DNA of 34,047 bases, taken from the IMG/VR virus record IMGVR_UViG_3300042888_001239, positions 1 through 34,047 of that record; one strand, written 5' to 3'. Of this stretch, positions 30,230-34,047 are shown piece by piece (the first letter of the stretch is position 1; each line of letters opens with the position of its first letter). Below the pieces are notes generated by a model, which worked only from the letters and a program-made list of their open reading frames with translations, was not told the DNA's origin and made no database searches. The position numbers were made by a program, and so were the translations under genes. This DNA comes from a virus.

Positions 30230-30354
30230 TCTTTGTCTGGGATTTCATCAAACTTGCGATAACCTTTTCTAACTAATACCTTGGCTATTTGAAATGTAGC
30301 AAGTAGGTATCCAAATAAACTTCCCCATAAAAGCAATAATATATTATCTATCAT
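30226..30354 (-). CDS. 42-aa membrane protein
   Basis: One helix (LLLLWGSLFGYLLATFQ) then VRKGYRKFDEIPDKD. ATG 30354 follows GGA at 8 nt; an upstream in-frame ATG at 30366 is possible. No family. Confidence 0.55.
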   Translation of the reverse strand: MIDNILLLLWGSLFGYLLATFQIAKVLVRKGYRKFDEIPDKD

Positions 30355-30370
30355 TGTATGTTCCATTTCA

Positions 30371-30469
30371 TTAGTCAATCCTGTTTAAATCTTCAAGACT
30401 ATTAACACCATAAAGATTAATCATTTCTTCAACAGTAAACTCTAAGTCAAACTCTTCTTCAGTATCCAC
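30371..30469 (-). CDS. 32-aa acidic miniprotein (GTG start)
   Basis: GTG at 30469 overlaps the upstream stop by 11 nt. Product DTEEEFDLEFTVEEM then NSLEDLNRID: very acidic, helical at the end. It could act as a DNA mimic or small inhibitor, but nothing proves this. Confidence 0.45.
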   Translation of the reverse strand: MDTEEEFDLEFTVEEMINLYGVNSLEDLNRID

Positions 30470-30704
30470 CTAGGCACTCATTTCTTGTATGATATAAACG
30501 AATTTTTGTCATAATTTTGCGGGATGGAGCATAAAGCATCTCATTACAAGCACACTTATAAGACCATTCCCCAGTAAAGAAGTCGTAAACATAACCCTTA
30601 GCGTTAGTATACTTCTTGGCTACAAAGGTTTGGAAAGGATCAGGAATCTCTAGTGACTGGATCAAGTCTATCCCAATGTCCCATTGAATTTCCTGCAAAA
30701 ACAT
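30459..30704 (-). CDS. Small phage protein with Cys pair
   Basis: Up to 81 residues. The core IPDPFQTFVAKKYT, YDFFTGEWSYKCACNEML, YHTRNECLGG is probably real; Cys spacing suggests a metal knuckle. ATG 30704 overlaps the previous gene by 104 nt, so a later TTG at 30665 behind GGGAT is possible. Start uncertain. Confidence 0.55.
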   Translation of the reverse strand: MFLQEIQWDIGIDLIQSLEIPDPFQTFVAKKYTNAKGYVYDFFTGEWSYKCACNEMLYAPSRKIMTKIRLYHTRNECLGGY

Positions 30705-30807
30705 TTCCAGTTTCTCTATCTACAAGAAGATATTTCTCTGGAGATCTAGTTTTAACTGTAAGACTGATTGGTTTTTCTAACTCTTCAAACTTCTTTGACT
30801 CTCTCAT
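30640..30807 (-). CDS. 55-aa hypothetical protein
   Basis: ATG 30807 (ATGA overlap) follows AAGGAGAAAG. Product: ELEKPISLTVKTRSPEKYLL, then ETGNVFAGNSMGHWDRL: a small beta sheet with a Trp-rich end. Upstream in-frame ATG at 30825 lies in the previous gene. Unknown function. Confidence 0.65.
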   Translation of the reverse strand: MRESKKFEELEKPISLTVKTRSPEKYLLVDRETGNVFAGNSMGHWDRLDPVTRDS

Positions 30808-31073
30808 TCTTTCTCCTTTTCCCAATAGGCTACGCCATCTTCATCATAGTCATCCCAGTTTTGACCTGAGACATCTGCTTTAATTTGTTCTAAGTCTTTT
30901 TTCCAAGCATCCATATCTATTGTATAGTATGTTCCCCATAGTTCATAAGGCTTATTAAGAATCTTATACATTTTTGCGTGGTACTTATAACGCCAGCCAT
31001 ATTCTTCATCTTCGTCCATATTAACACACTTAACTATATGATTACCAGCAAATTCTCCACAGAGATTACCCAT
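30804..31073 (-). CDS. 89-aa acidic hypothetical protein
   Basis: GNLCGEFAGNHIVKCV then WRYKYHAKMYKIL and WGTYYTIDMDAWKKDL, ending DYDEDGVAYWEKEKE. Start ATG 31073 has no good ribosome site; in-frame ATG 31127 or 31178 would overlap the next gene upstream, so the start is open. No family recognised. Confidence 0.6.
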   Translation of the reverse strand: MGNLCGEFAGNHIVKCVNMDEDEEYGWRYKYHAKMYKILNKPYELWGTYYTIDMDAWKKDLEQIKADVSGQNWDDYDEDGVAYWEKEKE

Positions 31074-31092
31074 CCATCGTAATGGAATTATT

Positions 31093-31218
31093 TTAGTTTT
31101 TTGAATCTTTGTTGAATGATTCAGCATCTTTTGGTACCCACACTTTCTTTCCATCTTTCCATACAGGCCAATAGCCAAGGCTACGCCAATCCATTTGAGT
31201 TATCTTAGGCTCTTTCAT
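31093..31218 (-). CDS. 41-aa basic miniprotein
   Basis: MKEPKITQMDWRSLGYWPVW, then GKKVWVPKDAES: Trp-rich, SH3-like turn. GGAGTATGG overlap with the upstream gene. Unknown function. Confidence 0.6.
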   Translation of the reverse strand: MKEPKITQMDWRSLGYWPVWKDGKKVWVPKDAESFNKDSKN

Positions 31219-31306
31219 CCATACTCCTATCCCAAATTACCAAACACTTACTACACTGTATACCGTTTTGCTTCATATACCAAGTGTGGCTACACTCTTT
31301 TACCAT
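31205..31306 (-). CDS. 33-aa zinc miniprotein
   Basis: KECSHTWYMKQNG then IQCSKCLVIWD: C-x2-H plus C-x2-C, a minimal zinc ribbon. Overlaps both neighbours by 14 and 17 nt. Actinobacteriophage genomes often hold such C-x2-H-x-W proteins. Function unknown. Confidence 0.62.
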   Translation of the reverse strand: MVKECSHTWYMKQNGIQCSKCLVIWDRSMDERA

Positions 31307-31406
31307 ATGCACACCAAACTCTACCATCTGTCATTGTTTGATGTGTTTCCCAAAACAAAGGATCTTTGTGTGACATTTCACACCTTACGCATTCGTTCTT
31401 ATTCAA
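31290..31406 (-). CDS. 38-aa zinc miniprotein (TTG start)
   Basis: TTG 31406 overlaps the upstream TAA (TTGAATAA). Product NKNECVRCEMSHKDPLFW then GRVWCAYGKRV: Cys pair and a third Cys near the end. Probable metal binding. Start without strong SD, so medium support. Confidence 0.52.
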   Translation of the reverse strand: MNKNECVRCEMSHKDPLFWETHQTMTDGRVWCAYGKRV

Positions 31407-31566
31407 AGTCAACCTGACTTTCAAAGATACTACCTTCTCCTCTTGCTACTTTTGCAGCAAGCATACGCATACCAACTGCATTTAGTTGTGAGTTATCTTC
31501 ACCAAGAGGTATAGCCTCAATAGCCCTTGCAATTTCTTCTCTCAATAGCATGTCATCTAGACTCAT
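31399..31566 (-). CDS. 55-aa helical hypothetical protein
   Basis: SLDDMLLREEIARAIEAIPL then NSQLNAVGMRMLAAKVARGE: two helices. ATGA overlap with the HAD gene. Unknown function; second gene of the cascade from the promoter at 32016-32044. Confidence 0.68.
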   Translation of the reverse strand: MSLDDMLLREEIARAIEAIPLGEDNSQLNAVGMRMLAAKVARGEGSIFESQVDFE

Positions 31567-32009
31567 TTTTTACCATCCCAATTTCCTATTTTTGTTGTAG
31601 GAATATCATTGTCTTCCCATAATTTTATCACATTTGGGTTATCGTCTACTGCGTGTGTAACATCCCAGAGTTGAGTAATCTTATCAAGCATGTCTTTCTT
31701 TGCTTCATAGTCTGGTCTATTATCGTTGTCTGCTCTCATAAACAAACCATGTGATCTAATATTATTCTTTGCAAGCCACATGGATGTAAGTCCACGGTAT
31801 TTTTCTTTGCGGGATGTTACGATCAAAATAGAGTGTCCATCGCTAACAGAATTATTAAGCATCTCTAATACTTCAATATTTGGCAGGGCATCAATAGAAG
31901 CCTCATGAAAGGCATCGTAATCTCTTTCCTGACCAAGAACAAAATGTAGGTATGGATCAACATTAGCAAGAGTGCCATCTACATCATATATATGTGCTGT
32001 TGGTTTCAT
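31563..32009 (-). CDS. HAD-superfamily phosphatase (polynucleotide 3'-phosphatase-like)
   Basis: 148 residues. Motif I YDVDGTLA (nucleophile D9, acid D11), motif II VTSRKEKYRG, motif IV VDDNPNVI. Similar to the phosphatase half of T4 Pnkp, which removes 3' phosphates during RNA or DNA repair; no kinase domain is here. First gene of a leftward cascade. Leaderless start. Confidence 0.87.
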   Translation of the reverse strand: MKPTAHIYDVDGTLANVDPYLHFVLGQERDYDAFHEASIDALPNIEVLEMLNNSVSDGHSILIVTSRKEKYRGLTSMWLAKNNIRSHGLFMRADNDNRPDYEAKKDMLDKITQLWDVTHAVDDNPNVIKLWEDNDIPTTKIGNWDGKK

Positions 32010-32015
32010 ATATCA

Positions 32016-32044
32016 AGTATACAGTTCGGCGATAAGGATGTCAA
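32016..32044 (-). promoter_or_regulatory. Leaderless promoter of the HAD gene cascade
   Basis: Minus strand TTGACA (32039-32044), 17 nt, TATACT (32016-32021), TGATAT, ATG 32009. Perfect -35. Confidence 0.9.
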
Positions 32045-32052
32045 GTTCGGCG
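32023..32052. repeat. Direct repeat AGTTCGGCG over the promoter (possible operator)
   Basis: Identical 9-bp copies at 32023-32031 (in the spacer) and 32044-32052 (just upstream of the -35, sharing its edge base), 21 bp apart, i.e. two helical turns on the same DNA face. A likely regulator site. Confidence 0.5.
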
Positions 32053-32090
32053 CAAAATAGAGTAGCAAACCTTCCACTGAGTCTAACAAC

Positions 32091-32660
32091 TCACCCTTGG
32101 TTAACAGCCTTCAACTTGCTTAAATAGTACTTATACTCTGACACTAATCTAGATTTCTTGCTTGAGTTACAAGATCTACACAAAGGCTGTAGATTTCCAA
32201 TTGAGTGGTTTCCTGACCTAGATATGGGAATAATATGATCCATCGTAATCTTTTCTGTGGCACCACAAAAAGCGCATGGAGAGTTATATAATTTTTTGTA
32301 TTCTTTATCTAATATTTTATAGGCTCTAGCGTCTTTGGCTATTTTACGTTTGATATGAGCATTTGCTACATGAAGAGTAAACCTTTCACGATTTGCCTGA
32401 TTCCAAGCCTTGGCAGTTGCTACACGCTTTGCACTATTTTCTTGACGATAGATAGCCTTCTTAGTCATATAGGCTTGGTCTTGCTTTTGTTGCACCCAAC
32501 GCTCTTTATTTTTCTTTTGCCATTGCTTCTTATACTTTTCTGGGTTAGCCTTTTGCCAAGCCTTAGAGTACTCTTTGGCACATGACTTACATTGTGACTG
32601 ACCCTTATAAAAATCTGTGACAAGGCAGGTCTTTTGACATTTTCTGCAAACCTTTGTCAA
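32091..32660 (-). CDS. HNH endonuclease with N-terminal zinc ribbon
   Basis: 189 residues from TTG 32660, which overlaps the upstream stop as TTGA and lies 7 nt after GTAGGAG. N-terminal CRKC...CKSC ribbon, a long Lys/Gln-rich helix, then the HNH core: CAFCGA, ITMDHIIPISRSG, LQPLCRSCNSSK. Likely a homing-type or free-standing nicking nuclease, common in phages. Middle region is basic and should bind DNA. Confidence 0.9.
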   Translation of the reverse strand: MTKVCRKCQKTCLVTDFYKGQSQCKSCAKEYSKAWQKANPEKYKKQWQKKNKERWVQQKQDQAYMTKKAIYRQENSAKRVATAKAWNQANRERFTLHVANAHIKRKIAKDARAYKILDKEYKKLYNSPCAFCGATEKITMDHIIPISRSGNHSIGNLQPLCRSCNSSKKSRLVSEYKYYLSKLKAVNQG

Positions 32661-33130
32661 ACCAATACTCCTACATGTGTAGGCCAATAATATAAACACT
32701 TGTCACAGCAAGGATTGGCTGTATTAGACTTAAACTCAATATAGTAGTAAGGATCTTTACGATAAAGATTTGCCCTGTGGCTACCTGTAACACGATTTAA
32801 CTGCTCTTGATTTTGCATCCAAAATGGTTCTTGGCTACCCCAGTTATGGCTAAACCTTAACTTTAGGTCATTTAGGTTTGATACATTTTTTTCTGTTCGT
32901 ATGCCCCTAAACTCTGCTTCGTAAACCATATGATTAATGTAGTCCATTAGGTAGGTTTCTGAGTGCTTCCACATAAGAACTGCTGGATGATTTCGCCAAG
33001 CACCAGACTCACTTGCGCCAGACAAGATTTTTATAATCTGGTAGCCCTCTAGAATTTGTTTGTTCAGGCGCTTATTGTCTAGGGTTTGGGCTGTGTGCTC
33101 AAAGTCTGAGTATGGCATAAAGGTTTGCAT
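32657..33130 (-). CDS. Pyrimidine-dimer glycosylase-like (MSMEG_6728 type)
   Basis: 157 residues. MQTFMPYSDFEHTAQTLDNK (1-20), then RLNKQILEGYQIIKIL, GAWRNHPAVLMWKHSETYL and EFRGIRTEK match an actinobacterial/phage family called endonuclease V- or Pyr_excise-like. If so it excises UV lesions. C-terminal CCDKCLYYW is an extra Cys cluster. Activity not proven. Leaderless start. Confidence 0.75.
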   Translation of the reverse strand: MQTFMPYSDFEHTAQTLDNKRLNKQILEGYQIIKILSGASESGAWRNHPAVLMWKHSETYLMDYINHMVYEAEFRGIRTEKNVSNLNDLKLRFSHNWGSQEPFWMQNQEQLNRVTGSHRANLYRKDPYYYIEFKSNTANPCCDKCLYYWPTHVGVLV

Positions 33131-33136
33131 ATATCA

Positions 33137-33165
33137 ATTTTACCAATTTTGGCAGGGTATGTCAA
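33137..33165 (-). promoter_or_regulatory. Leaderless promoter of the glycosylase-like gene
   Basis: Minus strand TTGACA (33160-33165), 17 nt, TAAAAT (33137-33142), then TGATAT and ATG 33130: the same 6-nt spacer as the HAD gene. Confidence 0.85.
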
Positions 33166-33329
33166 GAATGCTCTTTACACACAGGCATAGGTATATCTTC
33201 TACTGGTATAAACATATGTCTAGGTTTACGACAGATATAGCATAGGCTCCATGGCACTATATTTTTAAACTTAATGTCATTAAAGTACTTTTGTTGAAGA
33301 GACTTTCGTTCATCATTAGATAGTCCCAT
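33162..33329 (-). CDS. 55-aa zinc-binding protein
   Basis: LQQKYFNDIKFKNIVPW then CYICRKPRHMFIP and MPVCKEHS: CxxC plus C-x3-H, a small treble-clef-like site. ATG 33329 chosen by leaderless spacing; an upstream ATG (33365) would cross the promoter. Unknown function. Confidence 0.7.
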   Translation of the reverse strand: MGLSNDERKSLQQKYFNDIKFKNIVPWSLCYICRKPRHMFIPVEDIPMPVCKEHS

Positions 33330-33335
33330 ATGCTG

Positions 33336-33365
33336 ATTATAGCCTATAATGTATGCATGGAGCAA
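33336..33365 (-). promoter_or_regulatory. Leaderless promoter, leftward
   Basis: Minus strand TTGCTC (33360-33365), 18 nt, TATAAT (33336-33341), 6 nt, ATG 33329. Its -10 faces the rightward -10 (33345-33350) three bases away. Confidence 0.72.
33345..33350 (+). promoter_or_regulatory. Leaderless -10 box, rightward
   Basis: TATAAT, 6 nt (GTATGC), ATG 33357. -35 weak. Divergent with the zinc-protein promoter. Confidence 0.65.
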
Positions 33366-33677
33366 GCCATACTATACTTACTATACAGTCCAACACACAG
33401 GGCTGTTAAGATAGGCATATCAGATATCTCAGGTAAAAGGTTTGCAAGCCACAGGACCAAGGGTTGGATCTTGATTAAGTATTGGCATTTTTTTGAACGG
33501 TATAGGGCAAAAGAAGTAGAAACTATAGTACTAAAAACACTAAGGGATAGATACGGACACTATCTAACTAAAGAACAAATGCCTCATGGGGGATATACGG
33601 AGACATTTGATGCAAACAAAGTAACCAGAAGGATGTTGATCCGTATGGTCAATAAGGCTATAAAGGACAGTTCGTAA
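33357..33677 (+). CDS. GIY-YIG-like nuclease
   Basis: 106 residues from ATG 33357; the in-frame ATG at 33330 lies upstream of the predicted start site. AILYLLYSPTHRAVKIGIS has the strand pair of GIY-YIG/T5orf172-type (YLLY...KIGI), then RFASHRTKGWILIKYWHFF and EVETIVLKTLRDRY. T5orf172/MUG113-like group. DNA nicking role likely. TAATG overlap to the next frame. Confidence 0.78.
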   Translation: MEQAILYLLYSPTHRAVKIGISDISGKRFASHRTKGWILIKYWHFFERYRAKEVETIVLKTLRDRYGHYLTKEQMPHGGYTETFDANKVTRRMLIRMVNKAIKDSS

Positions 33678-33763
33678 TGTTTATATACCCTGGTTTTATC
33701 CAGACATACGCATTTGTTGTAGATAGGCCATGTAGTTTAGAAAGAGAAATAGACCTAGCATAA
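33677..33763 (+). CDS. 28-aa possible miniprotein (alternative to the antisense ORF)
   Basis: TAATG overlap with the GIY-YIG gene. Product has a hydrophobic start (FIYPGFIQTYAFVV) and an acidic end. It overlaps the leftward 28-aa frame 33696-33782; the two may not both be real. Confidence 0.3.
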   Translation: MFIYPGFIQTYAFVVDRPCSLEREIDLA

Positions 33764-33782
33764 CGATTAGAAAAGGTTTCAT
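33696..33782 (-). CDS. 28-aa possible membrane miniprotein
   Basis: One helix (FLIVMLGLFLFLNYMAYL) with QQMRMSG tail. TATGAT on the minus strand (33789-33794) lies 6 nt before ATG 33782, the leaderless spacing. Preferred over the plus-strand frame, but weak. Confidence 0.4.
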   Translation of the reverse strand: MKPFLIVMLGLFLFLNYMAYLQQMRMSG

Positions 33783-33802
33783 ATATCCATCATATCATAG
33801 AG

Positions 33803-33880
33803 TTATCCACAGGTTTTATGCTAGAAATGTCATAGTTATCCACAAGTTATCCACAATTAAATGTTACTGATATTTTTTAG
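33803..33880. other. Origin-like region with three perfect DnaA boxes
   Basis: TTATCCACA at 33803-33811, 33836-33844 and 33847-33855, all the same direction; starts are 33 and 11 bp apart, i.e. three and one helical turns. An AT-rich stretch (33856-33887, with GATATTTTTTAGATTTA) follows as a possible unwinding element. Suggests origin use by host DnaA, or DnaA-controlled transcription. Not proven. Confidence 0.7.
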
Positions 33881-33890
33881 ATTTATCCCA

Positions 33891-33910
33891 AAGTGGAGGA
33901 AAGTGGAGGA
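33891..33910. repeat. 10-bp tandem repeat AAGTGGAGGA
   Basis: Two exact adjacent copies, followed by a partial copy (TAGTGG). Lies next to the AT-rich part of the origin-like region; could be an iteron-like protein site. Confidence 0.6.
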
Positions 33911-33978
33911 TAGTGGTTTATGGAGCACTTTTATAGATGGCGTTCGTAATGTCGCACAGCGCCAAACCTCCTACCATA

Positions 33979-34046
33979 AAACCTTTACATTGTCAAACCT
34001 TCATATTTGGATAGCGGATTATACTCCCAAACCTCTATATTGTCAA
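33979..34046 (-). repeat. Direct repeats TTGACAATRTARAGGTTT
   Basis: On the minus strand, TTGACAATATAGAGGTTT begins at 34046 and TTGACAATGTAAAGGTTT at 33996, exactly 50 bp apart with two differences. AGGTTT recurs four times in this stretch. They include -35 boxes. Confidence 0.6.
34018..34046 (-). promoter_or_regulatory. Perfect consensus leftward promoter
   Basis: Minus strand TTGACA (34041-34046), 17 nt, TATAAT (34018-34023). No clear long gene follows toward the origin; only a 19-codon frame (from GTAGGAGG region, about 33980) is seen. It could make an untranslated RNA or a replication primer. Confidence 0.75.
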
Positions 34047-34047
34047 G

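Noticed and set aside
33912-33980. Short frames in the origin-like region (10-19 codons)
   Set aside because: Too short, no family and no supporting pattern; left unannotated.
1-34047. Prophage signs such as an integrase, excisionase or att site
   Set aside because: No recombinase gene and no perfect repeat pair beside the tRNAs were seen; the tRNAs look phage-owned.

Overview
This AT-rich window looks like part of a large tailed-phage genome, probably a T4-like virus of an actinobacterium. The phage evidence is a terminase small/large pair, a DUF3310 gene, a CHAP endolysin, densely packed genes with ATGA or TAATG junctions, and six tRNA genes plus a tRNA remnant. The actinobacterial evidence is a complete WhiB-like Fe-S regulator, a DUF7455-like zinc protein, a proteasome-like hydrolase and many leaderless promoters. 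A freshwater host (Nanopelagicales-like) is only an inference, from base composition and from surface-protein style. No capsid, portal, tail, polymerase or integrase gene lies in the window.

Layout. 1-3295 (+): end of a phage gene, four small genes, DUF3310, terS and terL. 3338-7721 (+): a block of exported or membrane proteins comprising an Ala-rich coiled-coil secreted protein, a PA14/Pro-Thr-Glu-repeat protein, a KIxxP pentad-repeat membrane protein, a lipoprotein and a two-helix membrane protein. 7734-9444 (+): a proteasome-type Ntn hydrolase, an acidic protein and a secreted subtilase. 9452-9660: tRNA-Asn, tRNA-Gly and a broken tRNA. 9738-12780 (+): carbamoyltransferase, Hsp20 and endolysin. 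12780-19041 (+): small zinc proteins, SNase, thioredoxin between two paralogues, WhiB, a glycosyltransferase, a XapX-like protein and a possible holin, closed by a strong terminator. 19090-28415: a sugar-enzyme region with seven of the window's eight glycosyltransferases (one fused to an L31-like zinc ribbon), an epimerase and a methyltransferase. A four-tRNA operon and beta-rich paralogues lie within or just beyond it, up to 29104. 29148-33329 (mostly -): a PD-(D/E)XK nuclease, a cascade of very small overlapping genes, a HAD phosphatase, an HNH nuclease and a possible DNA-repair glycosylase. 33357-34047: a GIY-YIG protein, then an origin-like region with three perfect DnaA boxes and leftward promoters.

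How it may work together. Twelve genes start exactly 6 nt after a -10 box, so their mRNAs should be leaderless, matching actinobacterial translation. The tRNAs (Asn GTT, Gly TCC, Arg TCT, Lys TTT, Ile TAT, Met/Ile2 CAT) mostly read codons favoured by this AT-rich DNA. The glycosyltransferases, epimerase, methyltransferase and perhaps the carbamoyltransferase could decorate DNA, virions or the cell surface. The exported proteins suggest remodelling of the host envelope. The HslV-like hydrolase, Hsp20, thioredoxin and subtilase suggest control of protein quality during infection.
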